Below are positions 26,188 to 34,204 of a DNA stretch of 64,000 bases, piece after piece. The notes beneath the pieces are model-generated. The model did not search any database. It had not been told where the DNA came from and was given only the letters and a program-made list of their open reading frames with translations. Position numbers and translations under genes: made by a program. Each line of letters begins with the position of its first letter. Position 1 is the first letter of the stretch. Source of the stretch: Rhizobium sp. FKY42 (GTDB taxonomy: Bacteria; Pseudomonadota; Alphaproteobacteria; Rhizobiales; Rhizobiaceae); the NCBI RefSeq assembly GCF_005222835.1, contig NZ_STGA01000002.1, forward strand, positions 1 through 64,000, written 5' to 3'.

Positions 26188-27594
26188 TCACACTCGCCGC
26201 ACGTCTGTCAGACAACCGGTAATCGCCGCCGCCGCGGCCATTGCGGGGCTGACCAGATGCGTGCGCGCGCCCGGTCCCTGTCGCCCGACGAAATTGCGGT
26301 TGGAGGTAGACGCACAGCGTTCGCCGGGGCCAACCACATCGCCATTCATGGCGGCACACATGGAACAGCCGGAATCGCGCCATTCGAAGCCTGCCTCGCG
26401 GAAGATCGTCGCAATGCCTTCTGCCTCGGCCTGCTCCTTCACCTGTGTGGAACCGGGAACGACGATGGCCTGAATCTTTGCCTTGCGCCCCTTGAGGATG
26501 GCAGCCGCAGCGCGCAGATCCTCGATCCGGCTATTGGTGCAGGATCCGATGAAAACCTTGTCGAGCTTCAGGCCAGAAAGTTCGGTTCCCGGTGCAAGCT
26601 CCATGTATTCCAGTGATTTGGCGGCGGCTTTGCGTTTATCCGCACTGTCAAAGGCTGATGGATCCGGCACACGGCCTTCGATGGAAACCGCATCTTCCGG
26701 GCTTGTTCCCCAAGTGACCATCGGCGCGATCTCCGCGCCTGCAAGCACGACTTCACGGTCGAAAACTGCATCGGCATCGCTGACCAATTCTCGCCAATGG
26801 CTGACCGCTGCATCCCACTCCTCTTCGTTCGGTGCGTAGTTGCGACCGCGAACGTAGTTGAATGTCGTCTCGTCAGGCGCCACCATGCCGAAGCGGGCGG
26901 CAGCCTCGATCGACATGTTGCAGAGCGTCAGCCGCCCTTCGATCGACATGTCACGAACCACCTGTCCCGCAAACTCGATGGCGTGACCACCTGCGCCTGC
27001 AGCGCCAATCTTTGCAATCAGCGCCAGCATCACGTCCTTAGCGGTGACGCCCTGCCCCAATGTGCCGTTGATCGTGACCCGCATGGTTTTCGGCCTCAGC
27101 TGCCAGATCGTTTGCGTCGCAAGCACATGCGCGTTTTCCGATTGGCCAATGCCGAAAGCAATTGCGCCCAGTGCCCCTTGCGTTGACGTATGACTATCGG
27201 AACAGACGATGGTCAGGCCCGGCAGCGTGATCCCCTGTTCCGGCGCGACCACGTGAACAATGCCTTGCGAGCGACTGGAAAGTCCGAAGTGGCGAACGCC
27301 GCCCCACTCCATATTCTCATCGAACGTGTCGATCATCCGGGCGATGGCCGGACTGGCAGCATCCCTGGACGTGCGACCCAGCGTTGGAACGTAATGATCT
27401 GCCACGCCGAAGATCTGTCTCGGCCGGCGCGGCCTCAAACCGCGCCGCTTGAGGTCAGCGAAAGCGTGGAAACTCCCCTCATGGATCATATCCCGGTCGA
27501 TGTAGAGCAATGAAGGGCCGGAGGGATGGCGCAATATCTCATGCTCGTCCCAGATTTTAGCCAGCATCGTTCGTGGTGCATTCATATGCGCCAT
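26188..27594 (-). CDS. leuC: LeuC-type dehydratase large subunit
   Basis: 468 residues from ATG 27594. The 4Fe-4S ligands are seen in VFIGSCTNSR and SGCSMC. Other aconitase-family blocks are VCSDSHTSTQGALGAIAFGIG and SNRNFVGRQGPGARTHLVSP. The usual LeuC reading of the last block is FEGRQG; here it is FVGRQG. An upstream in-frame extension to 27747 would overlap the deacetylase-fold gene and lacks support. Flanked by amidase and deacetylase-fold genes, not leucine genes. Confidence 0.87.
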   Translation of the reverse strand: MAHMNAPRTMLAKIWDEHEILRHPSGPSLLYIDRDMIHEGSFHAFADLKRRGLRPRRPRQIFGVADHYVPTLGRTSRDAASPAIARMIDTFDENMEWGGVRHFGLSSRSQGIVHVVAPEQGITLPGLTIVCSDSHTSTQGALGAIAFGIGQSENAHVLATQTIWQLRPKTMRVTINGTLGQGVTAKDVMLALIAKIGAAGAGGHAIEFAGQVVRDMSIEGRLTLCNMSIEAAARFGMVAPDETTFNYVRGRNYAPNEEEWDAAVSHWRELVSDADAVFDREVVLAGAEIAPMVTWGTSPEDAVSIEGRVPDPSAFDSADKRKAAAKSLEYMELAPGTELSGLKLDKVFIGSCTNSRIEDLRAAAAILKGRKAKIQAIVVPGSTQVKEQAEAEGIATIFREAGFEWRDSGCSMCAAMNGDVVGPGERCASTSNRNFVGRQGPGARTHLVSPAMAAAAAITGCLTDVRRV

Positions 27595-27658
27595 GATCTT
27601 GGTCTTCCCATTCGATAACGAAGCCGTGGCAGAGGGGAGTTGCCCCTTTGCCTGCGGA

Positions 27659-28591
27659 TCAGGCCGTTTGGCCAATCTCACGAAATGCGGCAGAGATTTC
27701 CCCCGCGGAAGCGTTCCACACGCCTTCCCGCGAGAGAATGTAATCAAGCACTTCCCGCAGATATTCGATGCGGTAGGGCATGCCCGAAACCCAGCTATGG
27801 ATCGGCAGGCTCATGACTCGGCCGCCATAGTGTTCACTCTCGCGGTAAAGCACATCGAAGCGATCCTTGACCTGCTGAACCCAGTCCGCTTCAGATTGGA
27901 AATACTCGTCAGCCACCACCCGGTCGTCGGTCTCGTAGGCCATCGGCACGGCTATCAGCGGTCCGTTTTTCGTCCGCATCTCGTAGGGCAAGTCGTCGTT
28001 CGCCCAGTCAAGACCAAACGTTACGCGGTTTTTTGCCAGCAGGTCTGGCGTGTTGAAGCCCTGGGCTCGTCCGGGCGAAAGCCAGCCTTCGACCTGTTGG
28101 CCACTTGCCTCGCGAAGCAGTGAGAGAGCCTCCGCGATGATGGCGTTTTCGTCATCTTCCGACAGACCGGAATGGTGCACCTTGCCCATGTCCAGACCAT
28201 GGGCAACAACCTCGTGCCCGCCCTGAACCACCGCTTCGAGCAGAGCAGGATAGCGGCTGGCGATGATGCCGTTGATCGCAAAGCTTGCCTTCAATCCCTT
28301 CTCGCCGAACAGCTTGAGAATGCGGAAAATGCCGACCCGATTGCCGTAATCGCGGTTGGTATAATAGCGAAAATCCGGATAGGGCATGGACAGAGCACCC
28401 GGAGCCTTGAACGGCTTGGATGGCATGTCGAGTGGAAAGTGCTGCACATGGGTGACGATGGACAGCGCAATGCGCGCCCCGTTCGGCCAGACGATAGGAG
28501 CACGCTGAAACAGGTCGCTCCAGTCGTAGCGGTCATGATCCATGCCGTAATGGCGTTCCGGATACTTCAGATAGTCTTCGGGCATCGACAT
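27659..28591 (-). CDS. Polysaccharide-deacetylase-fold hydrolase 1 (PuuE/cyclic-imidase type)
   Basis: 310 residues of the NodB-like fold: RYYTNRDYGNRVGIFRILKLF, LKASFAINGIIASRYPAL, GGHEVVAHGLDMG, GWLSPGRAQG, SLPIHSWVSGMPYR. This organisation, without a secretion signal, is that of allantoinase PuuE and of bacterial cyclic-imide hydrolases, not chitin deacetylases. The strict NodB metal motifs (DD and HxxxH) are not intact: THVQH stands in the first position and HGLDMGKVHH in the second. It overlaps its paralogue's stop (TGATG). Probable job: opening a cyclic amide, ureide or imide in the cytoplasm. Confidence 0.8.
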   Translation of the reverse strand: MSMPEDYLKYPERHYGMDHDRYDWSDLFQRAPIVWPNGARIALSIVTHVQHFPLDMPSKPFKAPGALSMPYPDFRYYTNRDYGNRVGIFRILKLFGEKGLKASFAINGIIASRYPALLEAVVQGGHEVVAHGLDMGKVHHSGLSEDDENAIIAEALSLLREASGQQVEGWLSPGRAQGFNTPDLLAKNRVTFGLDWANDDLPYEMRTKNGPLIAVPMAYETDDRVVADEYFQSEADWVQQVKDRFDVLYRESEHYGGRVMSLPIHSWVSGMPYRIEYLREVLDYILSREGVWNASAGEISAAFREIGQTA

Positions 28592-29547
28592 CAGCGTGTC
28601 TCCTTCCCCACATCATGGGGCCCTGCATTATGGGCGGCAATCGCCGCGCTCATCGCGTCATAGGCGCCGGTGGAGTGATAAGCCGCAGCAATTTCGCGGC
28701 CCGTCGTCTGCCAGACACCTTCATGGCCTGCGATGTATTCGATCGCTTCGGCAAAGGCATCGATGCGATGTGGCTGGCCGACGAGATAAGGATGCAGCGG
28801 AATGCACATGACGGTGCTGCTCTCATCGCCTTCCTTGTAGAGCTGGTCGAACTGCCGCTTGATGATTTCACCATAATGGCGTGGCGTGACCTTCTGCGTG
28901 TTGTAGACGATGACGTCGTTCATCTCGAGCGAATAGGGCATCGAGATCAGCTTGCCACTCTTCACCTTGACCGGCATTGGCTGGTCATCGTGGAACATGT
29001 CGCAGGTGTACTGAATGCCCGCCTCGGACAGGATATCCATCGTCCAGAAATTGTTGGAAAGAGCCGGTGAAAGCCAGCCCGCCAGTTCCTGCCCAGTATG
29101 CTTACGCACTGTATCGAATGCATCGCGGATGATTTCCCGCTCTTGCTCAATATCCAGATTGTAGACGTAGCGCGTGTTGTAGATGCCGTGGGAGAAAAAC
29201 TCCCAGCCGCGGTCGGCGCACGCCTTGATGATCTCCGGGTGGTGATCGCAAAGCGCGACATTGAGTGACACGGAACCGCGAAAACCGGCACGATCCATCG
29301 CCGCCATCATGCGCTGCCAACCGGCGCGATTACCATAGTCGCGGTGCGAATATTGCAGTACATCCGGGTTTGGCCGTGCCCAGGGCGTGCGCGTTGGATT
29401 ATTCGGCGGATTGTATTCGTAGAATTCGATATTCGGGGCGATCCAGACTGCAATCTTCTTGTTTCCGGGCCAAACGATCTTCGGGCGGTTGGGCCAAGGA
29501 AGATAATCGTAAAGACCGAGATCGGATTTCATCGGTTCGGCAGACAT
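28591..29547 (-). CDS. Polysaccharide-deacetylase-fold hydrolase 2 (PuuE/cyclic-imidase type)
   Basis: 318 residues, homologous to the neighbour at 27659: SHRDYGNRAGWQRMMAAMD, FRGSVSLNVALCDHHPEI, FFSHGIYNTRYVYN, AGWLSPALSN, HPYLVGQPHR. The second His of the canonical HxxxH is absent (HGIYNTRYVY). GGAGG precedes ATG 29547, which immediately follows the amidase stop. Two diverged copies side by side could form a heteromer or handle two ring-opening steps. Not a secreted polysaccharide enzyme: no signal peptide. Confidence 0.8.
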   Translation of the reverse strand: MSAEPMKSDLGLYDYLPWPNRPKIVWPGNKKIAVWIAPNIEFYEYNPPNNPTRTPWARPNPDVLQYSHRDYGNRAGWQRMMAAMDRAGFRGSVSLNVALCDHHPEIIKACADRGWEFFSHGIYNTRYVYNLDIEQEREIIRDAFDTVRKHTGQELAGWLSPALSNNFWTMDILSEAGIQYTCDMFHDDQPMPVKVKSGKLISMPYSLEMNDVIVYNTQKVTPRHYGEIIKRQFDQLYKEGDESSTVMCIPLHPYLVGQPHRIDAFAEAIEYIAGHEGVWQTTGREIAAAYHSTGAYDAMSAAIAAHNAGPHDVGKETR

Positions 29548-29548
29548 T

Positions 29549-30226
29549 TCAGCGCGCCTCCGGCTGATAGGCCTCGTACCAGGCAATGGCATCTGCAACG
29601 GGGATCACGTCGCCGTATTTGATCGCAATGTCATAGAGGTTGGCGAAGTGGGGACTCTCATGCTTGTCGGCCACGCATTCCTCCGGAACGATGACGCGGT
29701 AGCCGCGAGAAATGGAATCCACCACGCAGGCACGAACGCAGCCAGAGGTCGATCCGCCCGTCAGCACCACCGTGTCGCACTGGTGCCACACCATGAGCGA
29801 TTGCAGGTTTGTTTCATGAAACGGTGATGCCATCCGTTTGTTGATGATGATGTCCTTGACATGATCGATCTTCAGACGCGGATCGAACTCTGCCCGGCGC
29901 GAGCCGACCTTGATGTTCTGCAGCGAGTCCGGCGTGTTTGTCCGCGTGCCCCAGACACCGCAATCCTCGCCGGATTCCATATAGGCCACATAGGTCCAGG
30001 TGATCGGCAGACCCTTTTCACGCGCCAGACCGGAAAGTGTGTTGACGTAATCCAGCTGCTTCGGGTCCGTCTCATAGGCCGTTACGAACTCGCCGACGCG
30101 GGTATAGGCGCATTGCAGATCGATGTTGATCAGCATCGGCTTGCGCCCGAAACCGAACCGCTTACGCGTAGGGTTGGCCTTGGCCTGCTCATACAGTTGA
30201 CGAGCAGTGAGCGACGACAATTCCAT
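29549..30226 (-). CDS. Isochorismatase-fold amidohydrolase (N-carbamoylsarcosine amidase-like)
   Basis: 225 residues with a cysteine-hydrolase triad: Asp36 (INIDLQ), Lys130 (INKRMASPF) and Cys163 (GGSTSGCVRA), with the preceding cis-peptide segment. The TGGSTSGCVRA block is that of N-carbamoylsarcosine amidase, ureidoacrylate and maleamate amidases. It hydrolyses a terminal amide or carbamoyl to release ammonia. AGGAGG precedes ATG 30226. First gene of the minus-strand operon, so the operon promoter is in 30227-30460. In a pathway it would act on the half-amide made by the deacetylase-fold hydrolases. Confidence 0.85.
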   Translation of the reverse strand: MELSSLTARQLYEQAKANPTRKRFGFGRKPMLINIDLQCAYTRVGEFVTAYETDPKQLDYVNTLSGLAREKGLPITWTYVAYMESGEDCGVWGTRTNTPDSLQNIKVGSRRAEFDPRLKIDHVKDIIINKRMASPFHETNLQSLMVWHQCDTVVLTGGSTSGCVRACVVDSISRGYRVIVPEECVADKHESPHFANLYDIAIKYGDVIPVADAIAWYEAYQPEAR

Positions 30227-30460
30227 TTGGGCCTCCTGCATTCATGCGCCGTCCGCATCATTGCCCATTCGGGCTTATCCCCAGCGGATCGGCTTTTCAT
30301 TAATCCCTATTGTTATCACTTTATATCATTTGTAAAGTCTATTTTGAGTTGCTGATGTTGCGATTTTTGGGGTTGCTCCCTGACGATGCAATTGCCCAAG
30401 GAAAGACTTCGTTTTGCCAGCCGTTTAAGCAGGCCGACACCGGAAGGAGGAGAAAAAAGG
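30227..30460. promoter_or_regulatory. Divergent promoter region of the catabolic cluster
   Basis: This spacer is AT-rich compared with its neighbours, above all at 30290-30370 (runs such as TTTATATCATTTGTAAAG). The two ribosome sites face outwards: AGGAGG before the amidase gene and GGAAGGAGGAG at 30441-30451 before the 30461 gene. I see no consensus promoter or clear dyad that I would assign, but both transcripts must start here. Confidence 0.45.
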
Positions 30461-30997
30461 ATGGCGCTTTCACCATGTCCACCGCTTGGCGATGACCTTT
30501 GGCCCAAGTCTATTGAAGACTTGCGTTCGGGTTTTGCCGGGCAACTGAACATCTACCGAACCATGGCGCACAATCCCGCACTTCTGCGGGCGTGGGCACC
30601 TCTGCGCCAACATCTGGTGAAAGACAGTGCTTTGGGGCCTGAGCGCTCCGAAGTGGTCATTCTTCGCACGGGTCACCGCCTCGGCTCCCATTACGAATGG
30701 GCGCATCACGTCAGCCGAGCACGCCAGCTTGGCTTTTCCGATGAGCGGATTCGCGCAGTAGCCGCCATGCCTGACGGAGAGGATGGGCTGATCGTGCGCG
30801 CGGTTGATGCGATATTCGACCAACATCACATCCCCCCTAAACTCGAGCGAGAATTGGAGCACATTATAGGTCAGGAGGCGGTTTTCGATCTGATCGCGAC
30901 AGTCGGCTTCTACATTGTCCTCGGCGGCATTCTCATGACTTACGATACGCCTGTCGACGATGCGATCGTCACGGAGATGACGAAGAACCCGATCTGA
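30461..30997 (+). CDS. Carboxymuconolactone-decarboxylase-family protein
   Basis: 178 residues, an all-helical AhpD-like/CMD fold. Its core reads ERSEVVILRTGHRLGSHYEWAHH (residues 61-83), with Glu64 and the YEW-HH block. The redox Cys pair of AhpD (CxxC) is absent, so it is not a peroxidase. Proteins of this subgroup are common beside catabolic operons and are usually of unknown reaction. ATG 30461 follows AAGGAGGAGAAAAAAGG; an earlier ATG at 30386 has no ribosome site. Divergent from the amidase-led operon and possibly co-regulated. Confidence 0.78.
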   Translation: MALSPCPPLGDDLWPKSIEDLRSGFAGQLNIYRTMAHNPALLRAWAPLRQHLVKDSALGPERSEVVILRTGHRLGSHYEWAHHVSRARQLGFSDERIRAVAAMPDGEDGLIVRAVDAIFDQHHIPPKLERELEHIIGQEAVFDLIATVGFYIVLGGILMTYDTPVDDAIVTEMTKNPI

Positions 30998-31069
30998 GAG
31001 CCGTCCACGGAACCACCTGGTTTTGGCAGCGTTTCCCAGTTGCAATCATGCTTTGTCAGGACGTGTACC

Positions 31070-32689
31070 GTGAAAATTGCGATCGTTGGCCTTGGACCGA
31101 CTGGACTTTATACATTTTCTGAACTCGTACATGCTGGCGCTTCCATGGACATCACCATCTATGACGAAGGTGAGTGGGCTGGTGCCGGTACACCTTATTC
31201 TCGCCAAGGGGCCAGCCGTCTCATGCTGGCGAACATCGCCAGCATCGAAATTCCGGCACTCAATGGCGTCAGCTATCTGGACTGGCTGAAATCCTGCCCG
31301 CCCCGAATACTCTCCGATTTCGGCATAGAGCAGGATGATCTGAACGAGAGACTATTCACGCCACGTCTGCTCATCGGTTGCTATTATCATAATCAACTCC
31401 TGACCTTGCAGCAGCAGGCAGAACATCGCGGCTATATTGTAAGGCTGCACGAAAAGACGACCATCATCGACATAGCAGAAGCGGCCGGTCGCTTCCGGAT
31501 CGAAAGGTCTGACGGCGGCGTGGATGAGGGCTTTGACCGGGTGATCGTCGCGACCGGGCATGATTTCGGCAAAGACAGCGCAAGTTCCTCCTATTATCCA
31601 AACCCCTGGTGCGGCCTGCTCTCGGCAGATGTTCCAGCCGCTCGTATCGGCATCATGGGCACCTCTCTCAGTGCGATTGATGCATGCCTCGCAGTTGTTG
31701 CCCAACATGGTGAGTTCGTCAAAAGCGATGAGGGTGAACTGACCTATCGCACCGAGGAGCAAGAACTTAAGGTCAGCTTCATGTCGCGCAACGGAATCCT
31801 TCCTGAGGCCGACTTCTACTGCCCAATTCCGTATGTTCCGACGACGATCATGACAGAAGCCTCGCTCATGGCCTGCACGTCGAAGCCGAACGTACTCGAT
31901 GCTATTTTTGATCTGTTCGCCAAGGAGATCACTCTCGCCGATCCAGCCTATGCAGCGAGGATCAATCTGGCCAACCTCGATGCGGATAGCTTTTCTGAAG
32001 CCTATTTCGCGGAACGCATGGAAGGTGATGCATTTGCCTATGCGAGGAAGAATCTGGCTGAAGTGGAGCGAAACAAGGCCGCAAAGCGAACCATAGAATG
32101 GCGATACGCTATCCTGCGCATGCATGAGCAAGTTGAAAAGCTGGTGCCGTTCTTCTCGGATAGCGACCTCTCGCGTTTTGAGCGAGGCCTGAAGCGGGTG
32201 TTCAGCGACAACTACGCCGCGGTACCTGCGACCTCCATCCGGCGCCTTCTTGCTTTGTGGGATGCAAATATTCTGGATGTCGTGACGTTGGACGATGATT
32301 ATGAACTCATCCGATCTGAGACAACCACGACAGTCCTGTCCGCCCGGGAATCGCATGTCTTCAATGTTTTCATCGACGCACGCGGACAAAAAGCCCTGCG
32401 GACCGAAGACCTGAAGTTCTCGAACCTGCGTCAGACCCTGATGGAGGATGGCCAGGACATCCCGGAAGTCGATGAGCAGTTTGCCTTGGTCTCGCCGTCG
32501 TCACTGCACAAGCGCGTTTACCTGGCGGCTCTTCCCTACTTGCTGCATGACCGACCCTTCGTTCAGGGCATTGTGTCTTCGGCAGAAATCGGCGCAACGG
32601 TCGCGCAAGACATTCTCACTACGCTCGAGATTGGACCGATCGGGGATGAACTCGAAGTTGCCTTGCAGGAAGATGTTATAGCTGCCTAA
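31070..32689 (+). CDS. FAD/NAD(P)-binding protein (PF13454-like)
   Basis: 539 residues. The N-terminal dinucleotide motif is VKIAIVGLGPTGLYTFSEL with IYDEGEWAGAGTPYS. The middle has FDRVIVATGHDF and a second nucleotide-binding motif, IGIMGTSLSAIDACLAV. This is the organisation of the HI0933-unrelated FAD-NAD(P)-binding family typified by conserved proteins with GTPYS. I chose GTG 31070, preceded by AGGA, over an upstream TTG at 31040. Its reaction is unknown. The next gene on the strand encodes a DUF1989 protein 59 bp later. Confidence 0.75.
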   Translation: MKIAIVGLGPTGLYTFSELVHAGASMDITIYDEGEWAGAGTPYSRQGASRLMLANIASIEIPALNGVSYLDWLKSCPPRILSDFGIEQDDLNERLFTPRLLIGCYYHNQLLTLQQQAEHRGYIVRLHEKTTIIDIAEAAGRFRIERSDGGVDEGFDRVIVATGHDFGKDSASSSYYPNPWCGLLSADVPAARIGIMGTSLSAIDACLAVVAQHGEFVKSDEGELTYRTEEQELKVSFMSRNGILPEADFYCPIPYVPTTIMTEASLMACTSKPNVLDAIFDLFAKEITLADPAYAARINLANLDADSFSEAYFAERMEGDAFAYARKNLAEVERNKAAKRTIEWRYAILRMHEQVEKLVPFFSDSDLSRFERGLKRVFSDNYAAVPATSIRRLLALWDANILDVVTLDDDYELIRSETTTTVLSARESHVFNVFIDARGQKALRTEDLKFSNLRQTLMEDGQDIPEVDEQFALVSPSSLHKRVYLAALPYLLHDRPFVQGIVSSAEIGATVAQDILTTLEIGPIGDELEVALQEDVIAA

Positions 32690-32748
32690 TGTATCCTCTT
32701 GAGTTCAGGCTGCGCCATTACAGCGTGCAGCGCCATGATTAAAAGGAT

Positions 32749-33615
32749 ATGTCTGTGAAGCCGAAGGCAGCCCACCCAGCACCCAGCGACGCACTTCAGC
32801 GTAGATCGGTGAAGCCGGTTATCTGTTATCCGACAGAGACGCTCCCCCGCCCGAATATCGGAGCCTATCAGGCACTGCGCGGCGATCTTGAACTCATCGA
32901 AACGGTTGTCATCCCTCCGCGAGAAGCCAAGACGTGGGAGGTTCCGGCGGGTCACTTCTGCCGCATGGTCTGCACGGAAGGCCCGCAGGTCGGTGATCTC
33001 AACCTTTTCAATCTGCATGATCTTTCTGAGCGATTCTACAGTGGAAAGACACGCGCTTTGAACGGCACTCATGTAGGCGTTGGCGATCAGCTTTTTTCCA
33101 GCCTTCCCTATCTGCGCCCCATCGCAACCATCACTTACGACACGCTGGACTGGTATGGCTTCGATGAATTTGGCGGTTCCGTGCATGATGTGATCGGAAC
33201 GCGCTGCGACCCATACACACACAATCTTCTGAGCCATGGCGGTCAGTATCACCATTGCTGCCATTCCAACCTGACGCGTGCTCTGGCGGAGAAAACCGGC
33301 CTCACCCTGCCGGAAGCAGAACCGCACGTGCATGATGTCCTGAACGTTTTCATGTGCACTGGCTTTACCCGCGACACGGGCCAGTATTTCATGAAGGCCA
33401 GCCCCGTTCGTCCGGGAGACTATCTGGAATTCTTTGCAGAGATCGATCTGCTCGGATGCATGTCTGCCTGCCCCGGCGGAGACTGCTCTGCCGAGCATTC
33501 GTCGGATACTGCCGCCTGCTACCCGATGATCGTTGAAATCTACCGCCCACGCGAGGCACCAGCCGGATGGAAGAGTCCGACCGTCAACGGTTATGACCGC
33601 AGCCACGGGACATGA
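32749..33615 (+). CDS. DUF1989 (urea-carboxylase-associated) family protein
   Basis: 288 residues. Conserved family blocks are GTRCDPYTHNLLS, HHCCHSNLTRAL, VHDVLNVFM and GDYLEFFAEIDLLGCMSACPGGDCS, with a set of Cys and His residues that probably bind a metal. Relatives occur beside urea carboxylase or guanidine carboxylase genes and in amine or ureide clusters. No urea carboxylase is in this window. AAAGG precedes ATG 32749. A nitrogen-compound role fits the amidase-rich cluster next door but is inference. Confidence 0.8.
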   Translation: MSVKPKAAHPAPSDALQRRSVKPVICYPTETLPRPNIGAYQALRGDLELIETVVIPPREAKTWEVPAGHFCRMVCTEGPQVGDLNLFNLHDLSERFYSGKTRALNGTHVGVGDQLFSSLPYLRPIATITYDTLDWYGFDEFGGSVHDVIGTRCDPYTHNLLSHGGQYHHCCHSNLTRALAEKTGLTLPEAEPHVHDVLNVFMCTGFTRDTGQYFMKASPVRPGDYLEFFAEIDLLGCMSACPGGDCSAEHSSDTAACYPMIVEIYRPREAPAGWKSPTVNGYDRSHGT

Positions 33616-33693
33616 TGTGATTTTCACGTATCCTGCTGAAGGATGCCATGATAGGAGCGGCTCGCTTCTAGAACAAAACGGGCCGCTTGGACT

Positions 33694-34197
33694 ATGACAC
33701 CTGCCTTCTATGCCGATTACATCGCAGACCTTCAAACTTTGCTGGGGCAAGTCGATGGTTCAGCGGATGATTTGCAGACATTTGATGTGCACATCGAACT
33801 GGCGGCTGCTGGAAGCCTGATCGTTTATGAAAGCAAGCGGCGCAAAGGTTTGACGGACAGCCTGTTTTACGGTCGCCCGAAGGGCAGCGCTTCGAACCAG
33901 AAGATTTCGAAGGAAACGGCCTTTAACGCAGTGAGCCGCTTTTTCTCGCTTGGCCAGTTTCTGGCACTGACGGACAAAGCCTCGGATACGCTTCGGCTCA
34001 GTGACGAGTTTCCGCACTGCGCTGTCAGAATTTCCTATCGCAGGAAGGGCAGTCCGAAGGCGAGGTCCATGGTGATGATTTTCATTGCCTTCAACGACGA
34101 AGTTGATGCACTGACCTATGCCAAGTCCATCGATTCGCCGGAAATGCTGATCGCTGACCGCCCCTATAACGGCAAGCGTATCTACGAATGGAAGTAA
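33694..34197 (+). CDS. Unrecognised 167-residue protein
   Basis: I do not recognise this protein. It is soluble, without signal or membrane segments. It begins MTPAFYADYIADLQTLL and has a basic middle (YESKRRKGLTDSLFYGRPKG) and a mixed alpha/beta C-terminal part (MVMIFIAFNDEVDALTYAK). Coding looks real: the opposite strand gives only shadow frames, and the gap to DUF1989 (78 bp) and to convergent phnF (7 bp) leaves it as the only gene. No clear ribosome site; GGGCCGCTTGG lies just upstream. It ends 7 bp from the end of phnF. Confidence 0.55.
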   Translation: MTPAFYADYIADLQTLLGQVDGSADDLQTFDVHIELAAAGSLIVYESKRRKGLTDSLFYGRPKGSASNQKISKETAFNAVSRFFSLGQFLALTDKASDTLRLSDEFPHCAVRISYRRKGSPKARSMVMIFIAFNDEVDALTYAKSIDSPEMLIADRPYNGKRIYEWK

Positions 34198-34204
34198 CCG
34201 CGCT

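Noticed and set aside
25563..27594. Calling LeuCD simply leucine-biosynthesis isopropylmalate isomerase
   Set aside because: Sequence fits the family, but the neighbours are all catabolic; kept as family-level call only.
31352..32389. Open frame of 345 codons on the minus strand
   Set aside because: Antisense to the FAD/NAD(P) protein, which has clear motifs.
32686..33750. Open frame of 354 codons on the minus strand
   Set aside because: Antisense to the DUF1989 gene, whose Cys/His blocks are conserved.
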